From UBA1941 sp046329575 (lineage in GTDB: Bacteria > Bacteroidota > Bacteroidia > Chitinophagales > LD1): a stretch of 64,000 bases of DNA. Below the pieces are notes generated by a model. That model saw nothing but the letters and a program-made list of their open reading frames with translations, was not told the DNA's origin and did no database searches. The stretch spans positions 186,001-250,000 of the forward strand of contig JAXLUJ010000005.1 in assembly GCA_046329575.1 (NCBI GenBank), written 5' to 3'. The stretch's first letter is position 1. Each line of letters begins with the position of its first letter. The translations under genes were made by a program, and so were the position numbers. Positions 41,778-50,875 of this stretch are shown here, piece after piece.

Positions 41778-43808
41778 ATGAAGAAACTACTTTTACAAGT
41801 GTTGGCGGTAGCTTGTCTGTTCTCCGGAAGCGCATACGCGCAGTCGGATTCTAAGGCTGCGAAAAATGATGATAAGAGCAAGAACAGCGGAAAAGCTGGT
41901 AAATCAAAGAGCGACAAAGCGGGTAAAGGGGTGAAGGACAACCAAAATCAAACGGAGTACTTCAAGCCTGATATGGAACAAAAGGACTACAATTTTTACG
42001 ATCGTAAAAAGATTAGTTCGCCTTTGATGCCGCGTTATGACCTTGATTCTGCCGTTTATCAGAAAGGGTTTAAAAAGAAAGAAGCACAGCAAAAAGCTTT
42101 TGTAAACCATAAATATAACTATCCCGCCCGGCCAAAAGACCAGTGGGAATTGGGTATCAATTTCGGTTCCATGCAAATTTCGGGCGACTTGAATAGCGAT
42201 CCGATTATCAATAAAGGAAAAGGCTTTCCATTGAGCAGTGTAGGCTTGGGTATTTCAGTTCGCAAAGCATTGTCCTACTATTTCTCGGTGCGTTTCGGAT
42301 ATAATTTCGGAATCGCTTATGGGCACAACTGGATGTCGACCGCAAACGTGGCTTTTGATAATGCCTACAACGGAACCGATGATCCGCGAGCAAACTATTA
42401 CTCAGGCGTTTATAAAGTAAAAAACCCTGATGGCACCACTACCATTCTCGATCAGATTCCGGCCACCGAACGTGGTTATGTTTTCCGCAATTACCGTACG
42501 ATGATTCACAATGTTTCGGTAGATGGAATCTTCAACTTGGGAAATATGATGTTCCACCGAGAGCGCAACATTGTAAATTTGAACCTCATTGTAGGCGTAG
42601 GAGCGCAATTGTCGAGAACTCAGATTGATGCGCTTGACCAGAACAATAAAATGTATCGTTATCAGCCTATTGAAACGCAGTACAACGATTTACTATTCAA
42701 TCAAAACGCATCACGTTCTACAGTTAAAAAGGAAATTCTGAAATCGCTAAAAGCGCTTCAGGATGGAACTTATGAAAGCGATGCAGAAGCGCCGAATAAT
42801 GGTTTTCATGCTCGTATAGCTAAATATAATTTTGACCCATGTTTGAATTTGGGTGTTGGCCTCGGCTTTCACGTAACAAAATTCATGACCATTGCATTGG
42901 AAGAACGAGTTACCTTAAGCCAGAACGATTTGTATGACGGTTACCAGTGGCAGGAAGATAAACACAATGGCTTAACGCCGAACAACGATAACATCTTCTA
43001 TACCAGCCTCCAACTGTTGTTCCACTTAGGCAAGAATCGCGTGGAACCGCTGTACTGGCTGAACCCGATGGATTACACGTACAAAAAAATCAGCGATGCT
43101 AATCCTGATAAGATTGCTGCGGAAATCCTTAAGGACGATGACGAAGATGGCGTTCCTAACAAATTAGACAAAGAACCTAATACTAAAAAAGGGTGTCCGG
43201 TTGACGTTAAAGGTGTGGCACTTGACAGCGATAAAGATGGTGTTGCCGATTGTGACGATAAGGAACCATTCTCTCCTCCGGGATATCCGATTGATCAGTT
43301 TGGTGTAGCTCAAATTCCACCAAATCCCTGCTGCGATAATGATACAACCGGTGGCGGTGGTATGATGGGTGCAGGCCGTGGCCGCAAGGGCGGATACGAT
43401 TGCACTAAGATCGAACTGCCGGGTGTATTCTTTGATGACGATAAGTACTATCTGAATCCCGAGTACATGAGTGCTTTACATCAGGTGGCTGAGAAAATGC
43501 AGATGTGCCCGGATGTGAAACTGGTAGTTACCGGTTACGATGAATCTTCCAACAATCAGAAGTACAATGAGCAATTGGCTTACAATCGTTCTACTTCTGT
43601 GGTAGATTATCTGGTAGAAAAGTACGGTATTGCTCGCGATCGTTTCATCGTGAAGTATGAAGGCGGTAAAAAGGCGTCTACTGCGCGCACACCGAATGAA
43701 AGAAAACAAACCCGCAAAGTTGACTTCCACTATGCAGCCGATGGCGACCGCGGGGAAAGCAATCCTCCGGCACCTCATCCGGGATTGAAGGCAGGATCGA
43801 ACAAATAA
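41778..43808 (+). CDS. OmpA-family outer-membrane protein with calcium-type repeats
   Basis: A 676-residue outer-membrane protein. Signal peptide 1-22 (ends GSAYAQ), a charged Lys/Ser/Asp-rich linker to about 55, an N-terminal beta-barrel-like region (about 100-430), thrombospondin type 3/EF-hand-like acidic repeats (DDDEDGVPNKLDKEPNT, DSDKDGVADCDDKEPF), then an OmpA domain at about 540-655 (LVVTGYDESSNNQKYNEQLAYNRS, with NERKQTRKVDF) that binds peptidoglycan. A proline- and glycine-rich end follows. The start at 41778 is set by the signal peptide and the promoter box. A strong terminator follows. Confidence 0.88.
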   Translation: MKKLLLQVLAVACLFSGSAYAQSDSKAAKNDDKSKNSGKAGKSKSDKAGKGVKDNQNQTEYFKPDMEQKDYNFYDRKKISSPLMPRYDLDSAVYQKGFKKKEAQQKAFVNHKYNYPARPKDQWELGINFGSMQISGDLNSDPIINKGKGFPLSSVGLGISVRKALSYYFSVRFGYNFGIAYGHNWMSTANVAFDNAYNGTDDPRANYYSGVYKVKNPDGTTTILDQIPATERGYVFRNYRTMIHNVSVDGIFNLGNMMFHRERNIVNLNLIVGVGAQLSRTQIDALDQNNKMYRYQPIETQYNDLLFNQNASRSTVKKEILKSLKALQDGTYESDAEAPNNGFHARIAKYNFDPCLNLGVGLGFHVTKFMTIALEERVTLSQNDLYDGYQWQEDKHNGLTPNNDNIFYTSLQLLFHLGKNRVEPLYWLNPMDYTYKKISDANPDKIAAEILKDDDEDGVPNKLDKEPNTKKGCPVDVKGVALDSDKDGVADCDDKEPFSPPGYPIDQFGVAQIPPNPCCDNDTTGGGGMMGAGRGRKGGYDCTKIELPGVFFDDDKYYLNPEYMSALHQVAEKMQMCPDVKLVVTGYDESSNNQKYNEQLAYNRSTSVVDYLVEKYGIARDRFIVKYEGGKKASTARTPNERKQTRKVDFHYAADGDRGESNPPAPHPGLKAGSNK

Positions 43809-43826
43809 ATTTTCCTATGTTATTAT

Positions 43827-43854
43827 AAAAGGCCGCTTGATAGCGGCCTTTTTT
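43827..43854 (+). terminator. rho-independent terminator
   Basis: A 10-bp stem AAAAGGCCGC / GCGGCCTTTT with a short loop and a T run, about 20 bases after the OmpA stop. Confidence 0.9.
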
Positions 43855-43929
43855 GTTTTACATGATTTCAAATTCTAAGGCAGGTGCCTTGAATACTAGA
43901 AACAGGTGGTGAAGATGAGGGGTGATAGA

Positions 43930-43937
43930 TAGGTTTG
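43930..43937 (+). promoter_or_regulatory. predicted -7 promoter box of the comF gene
   Basis: TAGGTTTG, full match to TAnnTTTG, 9 bases before the ATG at 43947; the TTG at 43935 would overlap the box and is excluded as a start by this reading. Confidence 0.55.
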
Positions 43938-43946
43938 CATGAAAAA

Positions 43947-44654
43947 ATGATGTTGCTCCCTGCTTATGCTTCCGCCTTTTGGAATTTGTGGTTTCCAGAT
44001 CTGTGCATGTCTTGCCGCCGTTCGCAGGCAAATGGCGAGACCGACCTTTGTTTTTCATGTATCAGTGAAATGCCAAGAACTTATTTTCATTTAGATCCTG
44101 AAAATCCGGTAGCACAGCGCTTCTGGGGAAGGATTCCCTTGCAGCACGCTGCCTCCTTTCTGCACTTCACTAAGGGTGGAATGGTTCAACGGCTGATGCA
44201 TGATCTTAAATATCGGGAGAAGAGCGCTATTGGTACGAAGTTTGGCAAACTATATGCTCAGGAATTGACAATGCCCGGTAGTTTGATAAAGGGAATTGAT
44301 GCGATTGTGCCGGTGCCTCTTCATTGGAAACGCCAGCGTGAAAGAGGATACAATCAATGCGATATTATTGCTGAAGGAATGAGTGAAGTGATGAGTGTTC
44401 CGGTTTTCACCAAAGCGATCGAACGGAGGGTAGAGAACATTTCTCAAACCCGTTTCGACCGGTTTGGAAGGTGGAAGAATGTGGAAGATATTTTCCGAGT
44501 TAAGCAACCTGAATTACTTGAAGGACGGCACATTTTGTTGTTAGATGATACGATTACTACCGGGGCTACTCTGGAAGCTTGCGGAACCGGAATCTTAGCT
44601 GCCAGTGCCAGCAAATTGAGCGTTGCAGCTATCGCATCAGCCGGAACGATATAG
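43947..44654 (+). CDS. comF: ComF family phosphoribosyltransferase-like protein
   Basis: A 235-residue protein. Four cysteines near the N-terminus (CMSC and CFSC, about 16-42) form a zinc finger; the C-terminal half is a PRTase fold with DAIVPVPLHWKRQRERGYNQ and the PRPP loop ILLLDDTITTGATLEACG. Relatives act in DNA uptake or competence (ComFC/GntX). The start at 43947 is chosen because a promoter box overlaps the alternative TTG. Confidence 0.9.
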   Translation: MMLLPAYASAFWNLWFPDLCMSCRRSQANGETDLCFSCISEMPRTYFHLDPENPVAQRFWGRIPLQHAASFLHFTKGGMVQRLMHDLKYREKSAIGTKFGKLYAQELTMPGSLIKGIDAIVPVPLHWKRQRERGYNQCDIIAEGMSEVMSVPVFTKAIERRVENISQTRFDRFGRWKNVEDIFRVKQPELLEGRHILLLDDTITTGATLEACGTGILAASASKLSVAAIASAGTI

Positions 44655-44813
44655 TTTACCCGAATAATTTTAACGTTGGTTGAAAGAAGTGGTGCATCCT
44701 AGCAGGTGTTTGTTTAACGAGATACTTTTGCCGGAACTGTTGCTGTATTTGCTGTAGTGCGGCACAATTTTGTTGTGTTAAAGAAAACTTAACAGGCATT
44801 TAATTACAGCATT

Positions 44814-45545
44814 ATGATACAGATTAGCACGCCGTTGAATACAAAAGTGAGTACTACTACAAAGAAGATTTTCGAGGATCGAGCCAGAACCAACATCCTG
44901 AGAAGTGCAGAGCAAGCCACACTTACCTATTTGTGTGTTAGGATGCCTGCATTTATGACTCCCAATTTGCTCACTTTTATTGGACTGATGGGTAGCGTTT
45001 TGGTTGGAGTTGGATTTGTATTGGGAAAGCAGAACGAGTATTTTCTTCTACTTTCCATATTTGGTTTTATAGTGCAATGGTTCGGAGATTCATTGGACGG
45101 CCGTATCGCTTATTATCGCAATCAACCTCGTAAATGGTTTGGTTTTTCGCTGGACATGAGCATGGACTGGATTTCCACAATCATAATAGGCCTGGCATTT
45201 CATTATTTCCTCCCGGATAGCTATAAAATTCTGGCTTTTACTTTTGTGTGTTCATATGGCTGGCTCATGATATTGGCGCTGATGAAATACCGGGTAACCG
45301 GGCATTATATGATTGATGCCGGGTTAGTAGGTCCAACTGAATTGCGAATAGCCATATGCGCTGTTTTTTTTAGTGAAATTATATTCCCCGGGTGTTTGGA
45401 AGCATTCGCGATTGGTATTAATATCATACTTGTAATCGTAAACCTTCTTGACTTCAACAAGTTGTTAAACCTTGCGAATGAGCGCGATGCTGCCGAACGA
45501 AAAACAACAACACCCATCGCCAGCGAAGATCGCAAGGTGGCGTAA
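44814..45545 (+). CDS. CDP-alcohol phosphatidyltransferase family protein
   Basis: A 243-residue membrane enzyme with about six helices. The family motif D-x2-D-G-x2-A is at GDSLDGRIAYY, with the second acidic pair in WFGFSLDMSMDW; the arginine usual after the alanine is replaced by Tyr, a mild deviation. Such enzymes join a CDP-linked lipid or alcohol to an acceptor. A TACTTTTG box at 44723-44730 may drive it with a leader of about 80 bases. Its 3' end overlaps the GtrA gene. Confidence 0.85.
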   Translation: MIQISTPLNTKVSTTTKKIFEDRARTNILRSAEQATLTYLCVRMPAFMTPNLLTFIGLMGSVLVGVGFVLGKQNEYFLLLSIFGFIVQWFGDSLDGRIAYYRNQPRKWFGFSLDMSMDWISTIIIGLAFHYFLPDSYKILAFTFVCSYGWLMILALMKYRVTGHYMIDAGLVGPTELRIAICAVFFSEIIFPGCLEAFAIGINIILVIVNLLDFNKLLNLANERDAAERKTTTPIASEDRKVA

Positions 45546-45933
45546 CGAATTTCATGTATTCATGAAGGCGCAGTTGAGTTCCTTTATAGGCGGCATCACC
45601 GACTATGGAATCATGATAGCGCTAACGGAACTTTTTCATCTGTTTTATCCGGTTTCGATAGTGTTGAGCGGAATGTTAGGAGCCGTGATCAATTTCTCGA
45701 TAAATCGATATTGGGCTTTTAATCAAAGAAACGAGGACAAAAGCGTGCAGTTGAAGCGATTTGTATTTGTGGTAGCAGGAAGTATTGCGCTTAAAAGTTC
45801 AGGTACTTATTTCTTCACCGAATTGCTGCACTTTGATTATAAATTAGTTCGGTTAGGAGTAGATGCTCTGGTATCGATTGGATTTAATTTTACATTAATG
45901 AAATATTGGGTTTTCCGGCCAACTGCCGGCTAA
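45478..45933 (+). CDS. GtrA family membrane protein
   Basis: About 151 residues, four membrane helices. FMKAQLSSFIGGITDYGIMIAL starts helix 1, SGMLGAVINFSINRYWAFN is the conserved GtrA loop, and ALVSIGFNFTLMKYWVF closes the protein. GtrA proteins flip or carry polyprenyl-linked sugars or assist glycosylation. Starts are possible at 45478, 45487 or 45562; the first two overlap the upstream gene, the last does not. The CDP-alcohol enzyme next door suggests a shared lipid or glycan pathway. Confidence 0.85.
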   Translation: MSAMLPNEKQQHPSPAKIARWRNEFHVFMKAQLSSFIGGITDYGIMIALTELFHLFYPVSIVLSGMLGAVINFSINRYWAFNQRNEDKSVQLKRFVFVVAGSIALKSSGTYFFTELLHFDYKLVRLGVDALVSIGFNFTLMKYWVFRPTAG

Positions 45934-45975
45934 CCGCTGTTGCAGGCCTTCGGTAGTTTTTCTTCTTTTGCCTGT

Positions 45976-47145
45976 GTGAAATGGTGGATTGCCTTTATTG
46001 TGGCCGTAATTACTGGCGGAATTTTATCAGCATGTCAAAATGGGCATAATCCTATTCCATCAGCTTCCGCTGCTGTAATTTCTACCCATATAGATTCTGA
46101 AAATATCAGGCAGGGCTTACTCTACTATAAGTTAGACACCTACTTCATGAATCGTTATCGTTTCAATGGTTTTAACGGTAATGTTTTGGTTGCCAAAGGA
46201 GGCCGGATTGTATATAAAGGGTGTTTTGGTTATAAGTGCTACGCCACGCACGATACCTTAACCGCACAAACCGCATTTCATTTAGCTTCCACAAGCAAGC
46301 CCTTCACTGCAGCGGCTATACTTAAACTGGTTGAAGAAGGGAAGCTCGCGCTCACCGATACGCTGGGAAAGTTCTTTCCCGGAATACCGTATAGAAAGGT
46401 TACCATCGAAAATCTTTTAAGCCACAGAAGCGGATTGCCCAACTATTTGTATTTCGGCGAGAAACTTTGGCGTGACAAAACCCGATACATGAGCAATGAC
46501 GATCTGGTACAATTGCTGGTAAGCAATAAATCTATAGATGGAACTTCCAGGCCCGGAACTCATTTTCAGTATTGCAACACGAATTATGCCCTTCTTGCTT
46601 CTATAGTTGAAAAGGTAACCGGTCTAAAATTTCCCAAGTACATGAGCCAAACCTTTTTTGCGCCGCTTGGTATGAAGAGCACTTATGTAAGGGATGTAAA
46701 GGCTGAAGATGATCAACAGCGCTCTGCGCTGAGTTATAATTCAAAATGGAATGTTCAAAAAGATGATCCATATGACGGTGTTTATGGCGATAAGAATCTT
46801 TTTTCATCGATAGAAGACTTATTGCTTTGGGATAACGCTTTTTACGGACATCGTAACATTTCAGCAGAAAGCGAAAAACGGGCCATACAGCCGTACAGCT
46901 TTGAGCACAAAGGCGTTCGAAATTATGGGCTGGGATGGCGATTGATGCAGCAGCCGAACGGACAATATTTAGTTTATCACAATGGCTGGTGGCATGGCAA
47001 TAACACTGTATATTACCGGTATTTGCCCGATAGTTTTGCATTGGTCATCTTGAGCAATCGGTATAATCGGGGGGTTTATCAGGTGCAACCCATTTTTAAT
47101 CTGATCAACGGGACTAGCGATACCGCTGCAACCGATGGTGAGTAA
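45976..47145 (+). CDS. serine hydrolase lipoprotein (beta-lactamase class C fold)
   Basis: A 389-residue lipoprotein. From the GTG at 45976 the N-terminus is KWWIAFIVAVITGGILSAC, a clean lipoprotein signal with the lipidated Cys at 20; a TTG at 45940 would push the signal inward. Catalytic motifs: STSKPFTAAAILKL (S-x-x-K), the tyrosine in YCNTNYALL (Y-x-N), and HNGWWHG. The family includes esterases, DD-peptidases and class C beta-lactamases; which activity it has is not clear. Confidence 0.87.
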   Translation: MKWWIAFIVAVITGGILSACQNGHNPIPSASAAVISTHIDSENIRQGLLYYKLDTYFMNRYRFNGFNGNVLVAKGGRIVYKGCFGYKCYATHDTLTAQTAFHLASTSKPFTAAAILKLVEEGKLALTDTLGKFFPGIPYRKVTIENLLSHRSGLPNYLYFGEKLWRDKTRYMSNDDLVQLLVSNKSIDGTSRPGTHFQYCNTNYALLASIVEKVTGLKFPKYMSQTFFAPLGMKSTYVRDVKAEDDQQRSALSYNSKWNVQKDDPYDGVYGDKNLFSSIEDLLLWDNAFYGHRNISAESEKRAIQPYSFEHKGVRNYGLGWRLMQQPNGQYLVYHNGWWHGNNTVYYRYLPDSFALVILSNRYNRGVYQVQPIFNLINGTSDTAATDGE

Positions 47146-47181
47146 ACTGCCGGAATAGCTTTCTTTTCCCGTATGAAAGAT

Positions 47182-47189
47182 TATTTTTG
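47182..47189 (+). promoter_or_regulatory. predicted -7 promoter box of hppA
   Basis: TATTTTTG, full match to TAnnTTTG, 42 bases before the ATG. Confidence 0.55.
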
Positions 47190-47231
47190 CCGTCCTTTTC
47201 AAAAAAACATATAATAAAATCTAACTTACTG

Positions 47232-49523
47232 ATGGAGAACTTGATTTACATCCTCCCTGTTTTTGGACTGATTGCCTTGATTTACATGGCATTTTTGTCG
47301 GCATGGGTGAACAAGCAAGACGCGGGCGACCAAAAAATGAGCGGTATTGCCAATAATATTGCTGAAGGTGCTATGGCGTTTCTGAAAGCGGAATACCGCA
47401 TTCTTGGCATTTATGTGGTTGTTGCAGGTGTAGGCCTGGGCGTTTTATCGCAAGTGCCAAAAGTGGCAGTACACTCTCATATTTTGATTGTTGCAGCATT
47501 TGTTACCGGATGTTTTTTTTCGGCTCTTGCCGGATTTATTGGTATGCGCATTGCCACCAAGGCAAACGTTCGTACCACTCAGGCTGCAAAAACTTCTTTA
47601 GCCAAAGCTCTTAAGGTGTCATTTGGTGGAGGTACTGTTATGGGTTTAGGTGTTGCGGGGTTAGCGGTTCTTGGTTTAAGCACCTTGTTCGTTATGTTCT
47701 ATTTGAAATTTATGGATGGCAATTTTGCCAGTGGCGGATATGATGGTATGACACGTGTTCTGGAGGTATTGGCCGGTTTTTCGCTGGGTGCTGAAAGTAT
47801 TGCCTTGTTTGCACGTGTAGGTGGAGGAATTTACACCAAGGCAGCCGATGTGGGCGCCGATCTGGTAGGTAAAGTGGAAGCCGGAATTCCGGAAGATGAT
47901 CCGCGCAATCCGGCAACTATTGCCGATAACGTGGGAGATAACGTAGGCGACGTAGCCGGAATGGGTGCCGATTTATTTGGTTCGTATGTAGCAACCGTTT
48001 TGGCATCGATGGTTTTGGGTAATTATATTATTCGCGACAATGGCGGAAGCCTAGCCGATAGCTTTGGTGGCATAGGACCGATTTTATTGCCAATGACCAT
48101 TGCCGGTGTGGGTATCATTGCATCCATTCTGGGCAGTTTCTTTGTAAGCATTTCCGACAATGCAAAGGCGGATACAAATACCGTTCAAAGCGCGCTGAAC
48201 CGAGGTAATAACCTTGCCATGTTGCTGGCTCTTGGCGCTTCATTTGGTTTAATCAAAATGATGCTGCCGGAAACCATTCAGATGAGCGCCTTTAGTGCAG
48301 GTAGTTTTAGCACCATCACTACTTCTTCTTTGAATGTATTTTTCGCGGTTTGTATCGGTATGGCTGTAGGATATTTGATTTCATTCATTACGGAATACTA
48401 CACCGGTTTAGGTGGGCGTCCGGTTCGCGATATCGTTCAGAAGTCAGCCACAGGAGCTGCTACGAATATTATTGCTGGATTGGGAACCGGCATGCTTTCA
48501 ACAGCCTTTCCGGTGATCATTTTTGCTGCTGCGATTTGGGGTGCTTATGCACTTGCCGGATTCTATGGCGTGGGCATTGCGGCTTCGGCCATGATGGCCA
48601 CAACTGCCATGCAATTAGCGGTTGACGCATTTGGTCCGATTGCCGATAATGCCGGCGGTATTGCCGAGATGAGCGAATTACCTAAGGAAGTTCGTGAAAA
48701 GACTGATATTTTAGATTCAGTAGGAAATACAACGGCTGCTGTAGGTAAGGGTTTTGCCATAGCTTCTGCAGCCTTAACCGCACTGGCTTTGTTTGCTGCT
48801 TATGTTACTCTGACCGGTATTCACGGCATCAATATTTTTGACGCAAAAGTTTTAGCGGCATTGTTTATCGGAGGCATGATTCCGGTTGTTTTTTCGGCAT
48901 TGGCTATGAATAGTGTTGGTAAGGCGGCAATGGACATGGTGAACGAGGTTCGTCGTCAATTCCGCGAAATTCCAGGAATTTTGGAAGGAACCGGAACACC
49001 TGAATATGGCAAGTGCGTTGAAATTTCTACTAAAGCAGCGCTGCGCGAAATGATTGCTCCAGGAGTCATCACGATTGTAACACCCATTATTATTGGCTTG
49101 GTGATGGGTGCCGAAGCTTTAGGTGCTTATATGGCTGGTGTAACAGTAAGTGGGGTGTTATGGGCCATATTCCAAAACAACGCCGGTGGCGCTTGGGATA
49201 ATGCAAAAAAATCATTTGAAAAAGGCGTGGAAATTGAAGTGAATGGAAGGAAAGAAGTATTCTATAAAAAATCGGAGCCGCACAAAGCAGCGGTGGTTGG
49301 CGATACGGTAGGTGATCCGTTCAAAGACACTTCAGGGCCTTCTATGAACATTCTGATCAAATTATCATCGCTGGTAGGTTTAACTATTGCTCCACTGATT
49401 GCTGTGAATACCGAAACTACGGCTATTAAAGCTCCGGTTAAAACGGAAACAACGATAACGGTGGCACATCAGCCATCAGCCATACCGGCAGGAACGGTAG
49501 CATTTGAGCGGCATTCCAAATAG
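47232..49523 (+). CDS. hppA: membrane-bound ion-pumping pyrophosphatase
   Basis: A 763-residue enzyme with about 16 helices that couples pyrophosphate hydrolysis to H+ or Na+ transport. Catalytic motifs: GIYTKAADVGADLVGKVEAG, DDPRNPATIADNVGDNVGD, and near the C-terminus KAAVVGDTVGDPFKDTSGPS. The GNTTAAVGKG segment has Ala where K+-independent enzymes carry Lys, so it should need K+. Whether it moves Na+, H+ or both cannot be read here. The start at 47232 gives the normal N-terminus (MENLIYILPVFG). Confidence 0.95.
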   Translation: MENLIYILPVFGLIALIYMAFLSAWVNKQDAGDQKMSGIANNIAEGAMAFLKAEYRILGIYVVVAGVGLGVLSQVPKVAVHSHILIVAAFVTGCFFSALAGFIGMRIATKANVRTTQAAKTSLAKALKVSFGGGTVMGLGVAGLAVLGLSTLFVMFYLKFMDGNFASGGYDGMTRVLEVLAGFSLGAESIALFARVGGGIYTKAADVGADLVGKVEAGIPEDDPRNPATIADNVGDNVGDVAGMGADLFGSYVATVLASMVLGNYIIRDNGGSLADSFGGIGPILLPMTIAGVGIIASILGSFFVSISDNAKADTNTVQSALNRGNNLAMLLALGASFGLIKMMLPETIQMSAFSAGSFSTITTSSLNVFFAVCIGMAVGYLISFITEYYTGLGGRPVRDIVQKSATGAATNIIAGLGTGMLSTAFPVIIFAAAIWGAYALAGFYGVGIAASAMMATTAMQLAVDAFGPIADNAGGIAEMSELPKEVREKTDILDSVGNTTAAVGKGFAIASAALTALALFAAYVTLTGIHGINIFDAKVLAALFIGGMIPVVFSALAMNSVGKAAMDMVNEVRRQFREIPGILEGTGTPEYGKCVEISTKAALREMIAPGVITIVTPIIIGLVMGAEALGAYMAGVTVSGVLWAIFQNNAGGAWDNAKKSFEKGVEIEVNGRKEVFYKKSEPHKAAVVGDTVGDPFKDTSGPSMNILIKLSSLVGLTIAPLIAVNTETTAIKAPVKTETTITVAHQPSAIPAGTVAFERHSK

Positions 49524-49541
49524 AATAGAAATGCTTTTCTG

Positions 49542-49576
49542 AAAAACCGGATGTGGGTACCACATCCGGTTTTTTG
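49542..49576 (+). terminator. rho-independent terminator
   Basis: A perfect 15-bp stem from AAAAACCGGATGTGG and its complement, a 3-base loop, and a T run. It ends hppA transcription. Confidence 0.93.
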
Positions 49577-49612
49577 TTTTTATACAAATGCAAACAGCAT
49601 CGGGCGTTTCAC

Positions 49613-49620
49613 TATGTTTG
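49613..49620 (+). promoter_or_regulatory. predicted -7 promoter box of the MFS gene, leaderless spacing
   Basis: TATGTTTG, full match to TAnnTTTG, then TGAA, then the GTG at 49625. Confidence 0.65.
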
Positions 49621-49624
49621 TGAA

Positions 49625-50866
49625 GTGAGCGAAATTAAGAACGATCCATATGCAGCTCTACGAATTTCCGGATTCCGGAACTTTCAGTTAGCCCGTTTCT
49701 TACAAACTTTTGCGGTGCAGATGGCTGAAACCATTATTGCATGGAAAGTGTATGAAATCACTCACGATAAGCTGGCGCTTGGCTTGTTAGGCTTAAGCGA
49801 GGCGCTGCCATTTATAGTTACTTCTATTTACGGCGGGCATGCCGCTGATACTTTTAATCGATATCGTATAGCCCGCTTTAGTATTGTAGGTATTACTTTG
49901 TGTTTCGCTGCAATTGGTTTGTTTATGAGTGGCGATGCCACTTTATTGAAGATGTATGGGGCGCTTCCAATTTATATTGCCATTGGCGCAAGTGGCATTG
50001 CCCGTGGATTTATGGCGCCGTCTTATCAGAGTATCTTTCCGCAATTATTGCCACGCCAGTTGTTTGCCAATGGGGCTACATGGGCCAGTAACACCTGGCA
50101 AACGGCGGCAGTGGTGGGTCCGGCAGCAGGCGGTTTGTTGTATGGTTTTACCAATGTTGAAATATCTTTCGGATTTGCAATAGCGCTGATGGCCGCTTCT
50201 TTTTTTGTATTCATCCGTGTTCCTGTTCAGGAAACGCCGCCACGTACCAAACAAGAAACATTATATGATTCACTAACCGCAGGATTGCGATTTGTATTTG
50301 GGAAAAAGGAGATGCTTGCCGCCATATCTTTAGATTTGTTTGCCGTTTTGTTTGGCGGAGCAGTTGCGTTGTTGCCGGTTTTTGCAAGCGATATTTTACA
50401 TGCCGGCCCTCAAGGCTTAGGCGTATTGCGCGCTGCCCCGTTTTTAGGAAGTGTGATCATGGGTCTATTCCTGGCCTTTTCCCCTCCTGTAAAAAGCGCC
50501 GGTAAGAACCTTTTTATAGCAGTTACAGGATTTGGCCTGGCAACCATTGGCTTTGCCTTTTCGCATAATTTTATACTCTCCTTCTTTATGCTTTTCCTGA
50601 CGGGAGCCTTCGACAATATCAGCGTGGTGATACGCCAAACGATTTTGCAATTGATGACACCTGACGATATGCGGGGAAGGGTGAGTAGTGTGAACCAGAT
50701 TTTCATTTCTTCATCAAATGAAATAGGGGCATTTGAAAGCGGCGTAGCCGCTAAAATGTTGGGCACTGTACCTTCGGTAGTTTTTGGTGGTTGTATGACT
50801 CTTGCTGTGGTGGGGTTGATATACACGTTGGTGCCATCAATGCGGAAATTAAAACTGGAAGACTAA
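49625..50866 (+). CDS. MFS exporter (EntS-like)
   Basis: A 413-residue protein with 12 membrane helices. The EntS/MFS_3 pattern is seen in FRNFQLARFLQTFAVQMAETIIAWKVYEIT, the conserved GGHAADTFNRYRI loop after helix 2, and the second-half motif RQTILQLMTPDDMRGRVSSV. Such proteins export siderophores or drugs; the substrate is unknown. The GTG at 49625 was chosen because upstream frame overlaps the hppA terminator and a promoter box sits 4 bases before it. The next gene starts 9 bases after its stop. Confidence 0.9.
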   Translation: MSEIKNDPYAALRISGFRNFQLARFLQTFAVQMAETIIAWKVYEITHDKLALGLLGLSEALPFIVTSIYGGHAADTFNRYRIARFSIVGITLCFAAIGLFMSGDATLLKMYGALPIYIAIGASGIARGFMAPSYQSIFPQLLPRQLFANGATWASNTWQTAAVVGPAAGGLLYGFTNVEISFGFAIALMAASFFVFIRVPVQETPPRTKQETLYDSLTAGLRFVFGKKEMLAAISLDLFAVLFGGAVALLPVFASDILHAGPQGLGVLRAAPFLGSVIMGLFLAFSPPVKSAGKNLFIAVTGFGLATIGFAFSHNFILSFFMLFLTGAFDNISVVIRQTILQLMTPDDMRGRVSSVNQIFISSSNEIGAFESGVAAKMLGTVPSVVFGGCMTLAVVGLIYTLVPSMRKLKLED

Positions 50867-50875
50867 CTTCCATTT

